Assembly (NCBI GenBank): GCA_013180625.2
Contig: SNVD02010473.1
Span: 1,364,001-1,428,000, forward strand
Source: Boswellia sacra
Lineage: Eukaryota; Streptophyta; Magnoliopsida; Sapindales; Burseraceae
Direction: 5' to 3'
Length of the DNA: 64,000 nucleotides
A program made the translations under genes and the position numbers. The notes beneath the pieces are model-generated. The model saw only the letters and a program-made list of their open reading frames with translations, was not told where the DNA came from and searched no databases. Below, piece after piece: positions 13,501 to 23,049 of the stretch (its first letter is position 1; every line of letters starts with the position of its first letter).

Positions 13501-16500
13501 AATTTCAAGCCTTTCAAAGTTAAATTCCAGAGTATTTAATATTTGAATGTTAAAGTTATGAGAATTACTTGTTTATGCAAAGCATCTTCTTCATATAGAA
13601 CCAAAAAAAAAAAAAAATACAAGATAACTTAAGGGAGTCAGAAAGTATTATAATAAAATAACCAAGCCATAGATTTAGAGAGAAAAAAAAAAAAAAAAGA
13701 AGTTTCCATGAATGATTGCAGCAGGGAAAACAATTGTTTTCTAATTCCATGAAGAAAATGACTATCTTTTACAGGAATGAGAAAGCATACCCACGAATTG
13801 GAACCGATAGCTCCCTAGCAGCTGAAGCAACATCACGATAACGAATCACACTATCTTCAATGCTACAATTGATATTTGACTTTGAAAATGACTCAGATGC
13901 TGAGGCAAAGACTGCCACTTCCTTGGCTCCAGCTGCAACAGCAGCTTCAAAACCCTAAAAGACAAAATTTAAAAAAAAAAAAAGATCAACATTCCCTCGA
14001 CTCAAATTACATGTCAAATTATGAATGAAGATTTCTATATTACCAAATGACTCACTTTAAGATTTGGTGTTAACACTGGAAACCTAGCACCCTCAATATC
14101 TTGAATAGCTTCCATTACATCTTTTGCATCTGCTAGCTGTAGATTAACATGAAATAGCTAAATATCTCATATAAGCTTTTTTGGAGGATAGCCTCTTTCA
14201 TATAATTCACAAAGAAAACTAACTTCAAAATCCAAAACATGCACATGAAAGCATTAGTAGTCAAAGATGATGAAAAGAATTGAATACGAAAACACCAAAT
14301 GTTTAAATCACCACTAAAGAAATAAGAACTGACAAAATGATTTGTAAAAGAGAAGCAAACGTAACGTTATTAGCACTCACAATAATGATATTGGAAAACA
14401 ACTTCCTAGATGCTAGATGTCCATATGGTCTAGATGATGAGCATCAAAGGTCTATTGCTCAATCAGCTAAGTTGTACTGTAGCCTTAAAGCAAAATTGCA
14501 GATACAAAACATTATGTCAAAAAGACACTCTCTGCCAACCTATCCAACAATTCAGATAAACCACATGATAAATTATGAAAACTGGTTGTAATTGAGAATA
14601 ATAAACAGTATAAATATACATATCTAGGTTTTACGTCTCATCTCCAACTGAAATTTTGTCCTCCACCGGACAGATTACAGGGAGTATTGTTTAAGAGAGA
14701 CACCATTAACCATGATACACTTAATATTCCTCACTCAAGCTGAAGGATTGGTTCAACAATCTACCTAAATTATGGCATGCAGCTTGAGTATTTCAGTTAG
14801 TGATGCAATAGCAATTATTCAAATAGTTCACCTTCCAAAGTGGATAAGACAGTAAAACTAATTGTTTGATAATCATGTAAAATTTGGGGAAGATGGTAGA
14901 GCACCCTGCTGCACTTGCACACACAGAGAGAGAGAGAGAGAAGGGAATAGAAATTGCTAGCCATACAATTAAGCAAAGAAGTGAAGCATAAGAAATTAGA
15001 CAAGATAAAAAGACAGAACAGCAACATTCTAATAAATCTTATTTAGGTAATTTCACCATACAGTGCCTTGCAACTTTCACTAACCGCAATACAAATTTCA
15101 TCCTGATCCTTCTACTCTCTTACAGCTTACAATCAGCACCAATATACTCTCCTTCAGCAACAGCAAGTCCAGAAAAATAAAACATCATCTTAGTTGACTC
15201 CTTTGTATAACTAGATTACTATGTCTGATTACACCTATCTTTGTATAATCATTTTTCTTCACATTCATCAATATGCTGAGCCCCATAAAGGATAACAAAG
15301 ACTTAAACAACGGTGCTCCATGCACTGGCAGCTAATCAATATTAAAGGACTATGAAACCAAGCATTGACTGGCTTGATTCAATTAGAAAATTCAAACACA
15401 ATCCATAATTGGAGCCTGCAAGAAGAAGACTATGGATACTTTCAATACTTCCCTTGATGCACACGGACCTCCTAAATTTCGAATAAAGTCTCAACTGCAA
15501 CGTGAATGAATCCACAAACTAGAGCACATACATCTAAATGCAATTTGATATAAAACGATCTATATCAAGATTCCGTCACATTCTCAACCTTCCTAGAATT
15601 TTTCCTCAAATATCCTTATCATATCTCACTACATACTCATGTCTCCCTCCTATCTATAACATCATTGTATTCTTCTAGAGGCATGCAATTAATAATTAAC
15701 TGCATCTGGCTTCTGTATCCAGTCCATATGCCAAAAGGTACTATAATTTTCAGTAACCAACAAATGAACACAAGATTTTAATAAACATCTAATAGCCAGG
15801 CATATTATAAGGACATTAATAAATAAGAGCCTGAAATGTTTTTCTAATCAAAATTAAAGAGATAAATCCACAGTGAGAATTATACACTAAGACAAAATCA
15901 GAGTCTTTTATCAAATTACACTAAATAACAAGACAAACCAATCCACATGCAGATGGACAGGATAGCTAAGAGAAAATACCATGCAGAAAAGGTTGAGCCT
16001 TAGAAAATCAAGCATCTAAGCCTCAGCTACCTGTGGTACCCATTTTGGTGAGACAAAACTTGTAGCTTCAACAACAGATAATCCGGAAGAAGCTAGCAAC
16101 TTTATCAGCTTGACCTTCACAGCAGTAGGTACAATCTCCTTCTCATTTTGCAATCCATCCCTCGGACCAACTTCCACTACCTTGACAAATCCTGGAATAC
16201 TTCTTAAAAGCTGCACAATCATTTATAGAGTCACTTTATTAGACTGCATAACAAAAATTTTATCAATACGGAGAGCAACCAGAATGAAGTGTGTAAGTGA
16301 AGCAATAAAATAAGGAGATAGAAAAACATAAGCATTATGAGAACGTTCAAGTTGAGGAATAACATAATTTGCTCAAAATAATCTAACTGGGGAAGGAAGA
16401 GAGGTAATAAGCAAAATCGATATAAAATTGATTCACCTCATTCGGCAATTCCCTTGTTGATTTATCATTGCACTGGGAGCTATAATGACCATTTGACAAG

Positions 16501-17692
16501 TACCAAGCATCACGACCTTTACCATGCATCCTATTAGTCCAACTTAAGTTTTCATACTTATGTTGTAAGAAATTCCCCCAAGAAATGCTCCTCACTTGTT
16601 TTCTCCAAAGTAATGTTTCTCTTGTATAGTCATCACTGTACTATATGGAAAAACAAAAAGTTAAACATCGATCCATTCAGATAGGAAAAGGAAACGTTAA
16701 ATCATCAAAGAAAACAGTGTTGCAACCCTTTATTACAGTCATATGTTTAGTCTATTCAATATGCCTTCTTCTCACAATTGAACCAGGACAAAAATAACAA
16801 CAAACAGCGTTAACAGGCCAGAATATTTCTTTTTATTCTTTTAAGCATTGAACCCTAGATTGCACAGTCCCCCAAAAGGGCGAACAATTACAAGCAACAA
16901 AATATAATATGTATTTGTTTATCTAAAGACCCAGTAGATATCCACAGATTACCATCTAATCAACAGCATACTTAAAAGTGCTCATGAAACGGGCAAAAAC
17001 CATTTCAAATGCCATAATAACTGTAACAGCCCAGGCTAACCGAGTACACATTCATGAAAGCATCATTCAGTCGGAACAGAACAAGTCTACTTAGATAAGA
17101 AAACTAATGAACTCAAAGCTTATAAGCTAACAGCACAGGCCTTGACAACAACTTCTGCATTTATTTTGCAAAATTTGGATGAAATAGAGAAAAAACCCTG
17201 TTAGGTCACAAATTTATTCAAAGTGCTTCGTCAAAAAGCAGCTCATGGGTGCTTTTCAAAATGCACTTTCAAGTTTACCTACCAAGACCATCTTGACTGG
17301 TATAACAAGTCAGGTTCAACCATATCAAAATTACCATTCCTATAATAGCCAACTAGAGTTTCTGTATCAACCCAGTTTCTCAATGCGCACATATCACTCA
17401 TCAATGCTGTAAATGAGTTCATGACTTCAACATCTTATTGACCAATATCTGCCCCACTAAATATCTAATAACCAAGAACCCAGAAAAATCATTCAAAAAA
17501 TATATGGGTTCAATAATAAACGCGAATGAAAATCGAATTGCTAAATGGGAATAACCCAACACTGAGAAAAGTGCTTACTAGGCACCTTTTAATGCTTGAG
17601 AAGTTGGCAACAGCGAGAGAGTCTCCGAAATTTGACAACAGCGGAGCAATAGCACGGCGTGAAAGCTTATCCAATTTCTCTGCGTTTAACAT
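4592..17692 (-). CDS. HMGCL: 3-hydroxy-3-methylglutaryl-CoA lyase (HMG-CoA lyase), 8 exons
   Basis: Cleaves HMG-CoA to acetyl-CoA and acetoacetate, the last step of leucine catabolism. I reconstruct exons at 17579-17692, 16437-16640, 16031-16210, 14056-14136, 13791-13954, 12510-12646, 5316-5431 and 4592-4843. All have GT-AG borders and consistent phases, giving 1248 nt and 415 residues, close to the roughly 430 of plant homologues. Exon 3 holds [12 protein letters not shown] with the catalytic Arg-Asp (R123, D124); exon 7 holds the metal-binding VHFHDTYGQ histidines; exon 8 holds [12 protein letters not shown] with the catalytic-loop Cys. Exon 1 (Arg-rich, hydroxylated) resembles a mitochondrial presequence. 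The protein ends in SKL, a canonical type 1 peroxisomal signal, so dual targeting is likely. Intron 6 (5432-12509) contains a whole antisense retrotransposon; without it the intron would be about 1.7 kb. The start at 17692 and the exon 1-2 junction are the least certain parts, because the N-terminus is poorly conserved. Confidence 0.93.
6344..6778 (+). repeat. 5' LTR of the chromovirus, 435 bp
   Basis: Begins TGATAGGCCC and ends TTATACCA. It contains an internal imperfect tandem duplication of about 41 bp around GGGTAGAGGAGGGAATTGAG (two copies). It is identical to the 3' LTR except for one missing G in a run of G near 6487. Confidence 0.96.
6784..6795 (+). other. Primer-binding site for initiator tRNA-Met
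   Basis: TGGTATCAGAGC lies 5 bases after the end of the 5' LTR and is the standard plant retrotransposon primer-binding site complementary to the 3' end of initiator methionine tRNA. Confidence 0.9.
6810..11387 (+). pseudogene. Chromovirus gag-pol frame with one in-frame amber stop
   Basis: One frame runs from the ATG at 6810 to the stop at 11387 (1526 codons), interrupted only by TAG at 7272-7274 (codon 155), inside Gag. The two halves are in the same frame, so this is a point lesion, not a frameshift. Landmarks by codon: coiled-coil-like Gag N-terminus 1-60; zinc knuckle [14 protein letters not shown] from 326 with non-standard C-x2-C-x7-H-x-C spacing; protease motif D409-P-G where the family has D-S/T-G; reverse transcriptase FFDD ending at about 749; RNase H DTDASG at 892; integrase HHCC zinc finger from 1078 and catalytic core from D1148; chromodomain about 1455-1480. 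The final 25 codons are encoded inside the 3' LTR. The amber stop and the Pro in the protease loop both suggest a recently disabled copy; stop-codon readthrough is possible but unsupported. Confidence 0.9.
11312..11747 (+). repeat. 3' LTR of the chromovirus, 436 bp
   Basis: Matches the 5' LTR base for base except one additional G near 11456. The gag-pol frame ends 76 nt inside it. It is followed by CATAT, the second copy of the target-site duplication. Confidence 0.96.
12103..12147. repeat. Homopolymer G18 followed by a GA microsatellite, in HMGCL intron 6
   Basis: Eighteen consecutive G, then CGGGAAGG and a run of about ten GA repeats. In HMGCL transcripts (- strand) this is a C tract followed downstream intronically by CT-rich sequence flanks, about 390 bases beyond the exon 6 donor. 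The + strand could form a G-quadruplex. Confidence 0.9.
14137..16030 (-). other. HMGCL intron 3 (1.9 kb)
   Basis: The longest intron apart from the retrotransposon-bearing one. It is AT-rich with a short AG microsatellite at about 14922-14941. I see no mobile element ends, nested gene or RNA gene in it. Short open frames here are not supported. Confidence 0.7.
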
Positions 17693-18098
17693 TTGTTTCT
17701 ACAAGATAAAAACACGAAGAAGAATATTGGCAGAGTCTGATACGAAACCACAGCTGACAGGGTCGGGTTGTGATCATGGAACAAGATGACCGCATTGCCC
17801 AAGTTGCGACAAGGTGCCGTAAGCATCTCCGTTGTTTGACCAACAACGGCCACGTGTTAAGGGACCAGGATAATATATCATATCAAATTCAAATTATCTG
17901 TTAAATTAAGGAAAAATCATCTTATCCCTGAATTTTACTTAATTACGAAGGGAAATAATTTTGTAGTTCTTTATCATATATACCCTCAACACTAACTCCG
18001 TCAACTTCCGTTAATTTATGAGGGAAATATTATAATTGTATTTTTTGTTTAATGTTGGTAAACCTTTTTTTTTTTTTTTTTGAAGAATCAAGTTATCT
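17693..18098 (-). promoter_or_regulatory. HMGCL promoter/5' UTR region with a G-box
   Basis: Directly upstream of the proposed HMGCL start. A G-box core CACGTG lies at 17851-17856, about 160 bases upstream of the ATG; G-boxes bind bZIP and bHLH factors. The same G-box and its surroundings are preserved in the duplicate at 22680-23015, which supports but does not prove a functional role. No clear TATA box. Confidence 0.5.
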
Positions 18099-18650
18099 TT
18101 TTGACAAATGTAATACGGTTTACAAAGTTATTTAAAAACTATAGATTTTGAAGATATCTAAAGAAATCCAATATGCATCACAAAGAAGTGTTCATCTCAA
18201 GGTTAGATTTTAAGAGTTTTCTTATACATTAAAAAGATATTAATGACAAAGTGAAAGGTGCATATAATCCAGGGTTCTTAGAGCGCACATAAAATTATAA
18301 TAAGAATAAGATAAATTTACAAATTATAATTTACAAACTGACGTACACTATAATATTGGCCGATCGAGTGAATTAAAAAAAATAATTAATGTTTCAGGGC
18401 TGATAATGTGATAATTATACAACAAAAACACTCATATAAAAATATTCCCATGTTAAGATATTAATAAAGATGAACTGTCGTATGTGTCAAGGTAGACATG
18501 ATAAAATTTTTGGAAACATTGATGGCAAATAGTTTAATTTATTATCGAATATCAAAATGTGAATACGGTTAGTTTATTTTATTGTCACATATCAAACACG
18601 TTCAATCCATCTATACTTACAGATTTAACAAATTTACACAAATTCAAAAT
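18099..18650 (-). repeat. Orphan copy of the CLE upstream block, without a CLE gene
   Basis: It contains TTTTGACAAATGT, ACTATAGATTTTGAAGAT and AAGAAATCCAATATGC in the same order as the blocks at 19240 and 24709. Further similarity to 24789-25110 (for example around AATATCAAAATGTGAATA and TCACATATCAAACA) shows it is a longer duplicated segment. By the geometry of the other copies, a CLE gene would be expected just left of 18099, where the HMGCL promoter lies instead. Confidence 0.7.
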
Positions 18651-18739
18651 ATAAACTAAGACTTTAGCAATGAAAAATTGTAACTTTATTTATGATAAAA
18701 CACAGATTACATATTTTATTCATACCACTTTACTAATTC

Positions 18740-19069
18740 TTAATTTTGGAGAGGATCGGGACCTGCTGGCACAGCTCTCTTGATATTCACATGATTTGAT
18801 CCTTTAGTGATTATACTGTCACAACAAGCGAGATCAATAACATCTAAATCTTTGCCACCATTTGTACTTAACAAGTTTTGACATTTTTGAAAGCTGTAGG
18901 GATGACAAGCACCATCAGTTGTGCTGTGCAAAACAACACCGCCATTAGTGCTTTTCTGCAATATTTCTCCAGCGCCATGCTGAAAGCTTCGTGCCTCAAA
19001 ACTCCCGAGAATTGCTAAAAGAGTTGTGACGAAGAGGAACGACGACAACTTTGCCTTATGAGCAGCCAT
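18740..19069 (-). CDS. CLE-like secreted peptide precursor with a four-cysteine spacer
   Basis: Intronless, 109 residues from the ATG at 19069. An upstream in-frame Met at 19174 is rejected because 19069 begins the sequence MAAHKAKLSSFLF, shared with the pseudogene at 24237 and resembling the start of the multi-CLE precursor. Residues 1-27 are a signal peptide ending in SFEARS. A middle segment has cysteines spaced C-x7-C-x18-CC, unusual for CLE precursors. The C-terminus is RAVPAGPDPLQN (residues 98-109), a CLE motif with Gln where His is usual at position 11, and no residues follow it. The expected product is a secreted signal peptide; receptor and role are unknown. A TATA-like site lies about 70 bases upstream of the ATG. 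Confidence 0.85.
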   Translation of the reverse strand: MAAHKAKLSSFLFVTTLLAILGSFEARSFQHGAGEILQKSTNGGVVLHSTTDGACHPYSFQKCQNLLSTNGGKDLDVIDLACCDSIITKGSNHVNIKRAVPAGPDPLQN

Positions 19070-19137
19070 GACTTCAAACTTGGGAATTTTTTTAGTTACC
19101 GCAAACCAATGCAGCAGGATATGGTTTGTGTATGCAT

Positions 19138-19145
19138 TTATATAT
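19138..19145 (-). promoter_or_regulatory. TATA box of the Cys-CLE gene
   Basis: On the - strand the sequence reads TATATAAA, about 70 bases upstream of the ATG at 19069, a spacing similar to that at the other two CLE loci. Confidence 0.5.
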
Positions 19146-19239
19146 AATATAAATTCCAATCCAATATCAATCAAATTTTGATTGCTGATCAGATTGGATC
19201 ATATTCCCTTTTTTGACATCCATTAATTAATATACATAT

Positions 19240-19320
19240 TTTTGACAAATGTGGGATAGTTTACAATGATTTTAAAAACTATAGATTTTGATGAAAATCT
19301 AAGGAAATCCAATATGCAAA
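19240..19320 (-). promoter_or_regulatory. Conserved CLE upstream block, copy 2
   Basis: It starts about 170 bases upstream of the Cys-CLE start. Shared core words are TTTTGACAAATGT, ACTATAGATTTTGA and GAAATCCAATATGC. Copies lie at 18099, 24709 and, weaker, 21437. Whether it is a retained regulatory element or simply duplicated flank is unresolved. Confidence 0.6.
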
Positions 19321-20279
19321 AAAAGATGTCTTATTTTAACTAACTTGGATTTAAAGTTATACTGATACATGCATCAAAAATAAATTAATAAAAAGTGGGG
19401 TAGGAGTAATAATTAAAGTATTTCTACATCACATAACAATTTATTTATATAATTATTTTATGAATAAAGATGATAATTAGAATTGTTGTTCACTAACATT
19501 GATAAGATTAGTTAATCGTTAAAAATGTGAATAGGGATCATCGTTTCATATATATATTATTAAAAATGGTTAATCTATTTTCCGTTATATTTATAATTCA
19601 TTTACAATCAATTTTTATATAATTAAGTTGACAAATAATCATCAAATGCATAAAAAATAAAAATAAGTTAAATTATATAAAATATAATAATTTTTTATTT
19701 ACATAGTATTTTGCCGACTTTAACCTATCCATATAAAAATTCAAATTTGATTTGAATCTGACATGAAAATATCATTTCCAATTTCAATGATTGTAACGTA
19801 TCAAATGTAGTGACATTACATCATTGAAAATTTCAAAATTTACACAAAGTTTGCGGGTAGCCATTTTGCCATTGCATTGGCCATTTATTTGGGGAGCTTT
19901 ATTGCTTCTCTATCACTATTGCAATATGAACTCGGACTAAAATTGAACAAACAAATAGAATGTCGGTCACATGATTCCTTTTTGTTATTTTTTAAAATAA
20001 TTTTTGAGTTGAAAAAAACAATAGTGTTGTAAAAATGAGTGATATTGAATTTTTGTACATGTGTGTTGAATATATGCAACATAATATCATTTAATTGCTC
20101 TACTTCATCTATTGTTAAATCACTTTAGCCATAATCTAATCGTATATGTATGTGTGTGTATATATATAAAAAGAGAGAAGCTAGCTAGATGAGCATACTC
20201 TCTTTTAAGAAAACCGATGTAGTGAAGATATAAAGAAAAACAAATACAATAGTATGATGGAAAACACATATGTTTGTAC
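19321..20279. other. Intergenic AT-rich sequence in the CLE array
   Basis: No gene, RNA gene or complete transposon recognised. It consists of AT-rich sequence with short open frames only. Confidence 0.5.
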
Positions 20280-20364
20280 ATGTATTTTAATCGTCACAAG
20301 GCTACGATAAATCATTTTTTGCCGTGGTTTTAGCGCGTCGTACAAAACTTTATTTCTTCTAGTG
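20280..20364 (-). mobile_element. Probable truncated CACTA transposon terminus
   Basis: Read on the - strand the segment begins CACTAGAAGAAAT and continues with subterminal-like GTACGACGCGC and CCACGGC words, as in plant CACTA (En/Spm) ends. No matching opposite end was found at lower coordinates, so this would be a remnant. Confidence 0.4.
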
Positions 20365-20657
20365 CGTACAAAATATTGGCTTTATTATGTTGGATCGACG
20401 CATAATTGTGAATCTCCCTGTCGCTCTCAACATACTGAAATAATTAGAATTACAAGCATGAATATTTGCGTAAATTATATGTAAGCAATGAATACAACTT
20501 TCATCAAGCAGGCACTCTTCAATCGTATTAAAATTCTTAATGGCAAATTGCTCAATATTGAAAATAAAAACTATAGAAGATATAAAAACTTGTATTTATA
20601 AAATAAACTTTTATTATCATATGATAGTTTCGACAATCATAATTTGTGAATTGCGCT

Positions 20658-21251
20658 TCATCCGTGCACCAAAGTTGGCGTCTGGTCATGAATGGTATTA
20701 GGTCCTCCTAGTGAGACTCTCTTGATGTTACTAGGATTTGGTCCTGTTGAGTCGTGAATCGGACTTGGTACTCCTGATAAGACTCTCTTGATATTAATGG
20801 GATTTGGTCCTTCTGGTGAATCATGAATTGTATTTGGTCCTCCGACTGAGGCTCTCATGATATTGATGGGATCTGGTCCTCCTGCAGAGTCGTGAATTGG
20901 ATTTGGTCCTCCAGGTGTAACTCTCTTGATATTAATGGGATTCGGTCCTCCTGGTGAGACTCTTTCGATACTGATGAGATCTGGTCCTCTTGGTGAAACT
21001 CTCTTGATATTAACGGGATTTGGTCCTCCTGGTGAGTCGTGAATTGGATTTGGTCCTCCTGGTGAGACTCTCTTAATATTAGTCGGATTTGATCCTCCCA
21101 GTGTTACTTTCTTGTTAACAAAATTATTAGTATTTTTCTGTGTATCCCCATGACCCAGTTCCGGAAGGCTTCGGGCCTCAAAACTCAGAAGAACGGCCAA
21201 AAGGATGGTGATGGAGAAAAAGAATGGCAACTTCGGCTTGCAATAAGCCAT
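20658..21251 (-). CDS. Multi-domain CLE peptide precursor (about 12 CLE-like units)
   Basis: Intronless, 197 residues, about twice the usual CLE length. Residues 1-28 are a signal peptide ending in SFEARS, resembling that of the neighbouring Cys-CLE gene. From residue 49 almost the whole protein is CLE-like repeats. Seven near full-length 12-mers start with Arg at residues 61, 84, 97, 110, 133, 156 and 178. The best, RVSPGGPNPIHD at 61-72, is a textbook CLE motif close to Arabidopsis CLE5/6. Five shorter units of 8-10 residues, such as SPGGPNPVN at 73-81, alternate with them, giving repeat periods of 13 and 23 residues. Most long units are preceded by Ile-Lys, which could aid processing. The frame is fully open despite repetition, which argues for selection. 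Decayed units (for example RVLSGVPSPIHD) may be inactive. TATA box at 21339-21346. Multi-CLE precursors are known in rice and some other plants; this alternating arrangement is not one I recognise. Confidence 0.92.
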   Translation of the reverse strand: MAYCKPKLPFFFSITILLAVLLSFEARSLPELGHGDTQKNTNNFVNKKVTLGGSNPTNIKRVSPGGPNPIHDSPGGPNPVNIKRVSPRGPDLISIERVSPGGPNPINIKRVTPGGPNPIHDSAGGPDPINIMRASVGGPNTIHDSPEGPNPINIKRVLSGVPSPIHDSTGPNPSNIKRVSLGGPNTIHDQTPTLVHG

Positions 21252-21338
21252 GCCTCGAAGCTATCTTGACAGGTAGAAATTGAAGATTTGAGTTGCAACA
21301 GAAAAATAAATTTAGCTAGTAGCTACAACCTCTTATTG

Positions 21339-21346
21339 TATTTATA
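21339..21346 (-). promoter_or_regulatory. TATA box of the multi-CLE gene
   Basis: On the - strand reads TATAAATA, 88-95 bases upstream of the ATG at 21251. The same octamer occurs at the neighbouring CLE pseudogene. Confidence 0.55.
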
Positions 21347-21436
21347 GCACTAACTCGAAGCAAAAGAAGGCTCCAAAAATGTTGATGCATAAAATTGTGA
21401 CAATCCGAGTTAATCTGAGATCTTGTACACTAGCTA

Positions 21437-21490
21437 GTATTAAAAAGCTATAGATTTTGAAAATCTAACTATCTAAAGAAAAGTAAATTC
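21437..21490 (-). promoter_or_regulatory. Conserved CLE upstream block, copy 3 (diverged)
   Basis: It shares GTATTAAAAAGCTATAGATT and the following AATCTAAC...ATCTAAAGAAA words with the blocks at 19240 and 24709, and lies about 185 bases upstream of the multi-CLE start. More diverged than the other copies. Confidence 0.45.
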
Positions 21491-21568
21491 ATATAGTAAA
21501 AGATGTTTCTTTGGCCATTGTTGAAACAAATCACCTTCACAAGCTCGAGGATTATATTTAGCATGCAT

Positions 21569-21739
21569 AATTATTATACTTCTAACTCATTTACAATCAA
21601 CTCTGCTTACAATTTAAGTTAGCAAAACTTCACTGAAAGAGGAAAAAAATAAAAAAAATGAATAAGAAAAATTATATCTTCAATAGGATTTTATCAACTT
21701 AAGTTGTGAGGAGAGTTGATTGTAGATGCAGTATTATTC
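21569..21739. mobile_element. Hairpin MITE, copy 1
   Basis: Inverted arms: ACAATCAACTCTGCTTACAA on the left pairs with the segment containing GAGAGTTGATTGTAGA on the right, over about 40 bases. The right half resembles the element at 52178-52354. Superfamily and target duplication were not resolved. Confidence 0.5.
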
Positions 21740-22580
21740 TATTTAATGAGGATATAATTGTAATCTTAAAATGTTTTTAAACACTCTTTTATTACACTAA
21801 ATATTCAATTATAAATATTCTTATAATAACCTTACTTAAATCCTCTGTTTATGTTAATGATGTTTGATTTTTTTTCCTTCAATTTAACCTTTAATTAAAT
21901 TATTTTTTTGGTCTTAATGGTTACTGATACTTTTATTCAATTTTTTAATAATATTATATCAATCTTAAACAATATATCAATGGTGCATAAAAAAAACTAT
22001 TCAATGACTTTTAAATTAACCAGTTGTTTCTTCTTAGATATTTGAATCATCCAAATTCATATGAACAAATAATCATAAAATATCTCTTAGTTTTGGTGTT
22101 TAAAAGGAAGAGAAAAAGAAAAAAAAATGGATGATTTGGTATGATTAAATCTAAGGTTATATGATTAATTAAAATTAAAAAAAAAAGATAAATGAACAAA
22201 GCTCAAGGGAACAATATTAGTTCATCATTTACATATTAATATTGTATATATTACGTCGTACATCACATGGGGTTAAGATTTTATAATAACGTATTGGATT
22301 TGAAACGATATTATGAAAATGAAATAGAGCATAATTGATGAAATCTTAACATCCAATGCATTCAGCAAGTATCAATTTTATAATGCAACAAAGTAATTAT
22401 CAAATCAAATCTCAAAAGTCGAATATCATTCATTCCAACCATGAAGACTATATCAAATTATTCCAGTGGTTGGAATTATGCCTCGCACTCACAATATTAT
22501 TTTCAAGATGCCCTAAAATTTTCGAAGTCAAAGTTGGATCAATATAGACTAAGGTGGTGTTTGTTTCAATCACTTAACAC
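21740..22580. other. Intergenic AT-rich sequence
   Basis: No gene or recognisable element. Short open frames only. Confidence 0.5.
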
Positions 22581-22675
22581 TTTAATCATATTAGATTTTT
22601 AAGACCCTTGATAAAATTTAAATTATTTGATTATTTAATCATATTAGATTTTTAAGACCCTTGATAAAATTTAAA
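22581..22675. repeat. Tandem duplication of about 42 bp
   Basis: The unit TTTAATCATATTAGATTTTT...TTGATAAAATTTAAA occurs at 22581-22622 and 22634-22675 without mismatch that I can see. It abuts the duplicated HMGCL 5' segment, so it may mark a rearrangement junction. Confidence 0.85.
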
Positions 22676-22679
22676 GCCT

Positions 22680-23015
22680 TGAAGCTTATCCAATTTCTTT
22701 GCTTTCACATTTGTTTCGAAAAGACACAGAAGATGACCAGAATTCCCCAAGCTGCAACAAGGTCCACCGTAAGCATCTGCGTAAAACAATCAAGATCTGC
22801 CACGTGTTAAGAGAGCAGGATAATATATTATTTTTGAGTTGTCGGCCAAATTAAGCAAGAATCCCTTTCTATCCCTCAATTTTAGTTAATTATAGAGGAA
22901 TATAACTACGTAAATTTTTCATCAAAATAACCTCGACACTAACTCCGTCTACTTTTGTTAATTTAAGAGAAGCAAAATTATGTGCAATCAATTTTTTTTT
23001 TTTCACATTGATAAA
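22680..23015 (-). pseudogene. Duplicated HMGCL exon 1 start and promoter, broken
   Basis: Similar to 17655-18065: it keeps the words for the first dozen HMGCL codons (around AAGCTTATCCAATTTCT on the + strand), GCAACAAGG...GTAAGCATC, and the G-box context CCACGTGTTAAG at 22800-22811. The copied start codon is followed at once by a stop (ATG TGA) and codons are missing, so it cannot encode the HMGCL N-terminus. No other HMGCL exon is nearby. It shows that the HMGCL 5' end was duplicated together with the CLE flank. Confidence 0.75.
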
Positions 23016-23049
23016 CACTATTTTACTATTCAGAAACAATTTGAGCTTT

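Noticed and set aside
18740..19174. Longer 144-codon version of the Cys-CLE gene starting at 19174
   Set aside because: The upstream Met lies before the TATA-like box and would bury the signal peptide; the Met at 19069 matches the paralogues.
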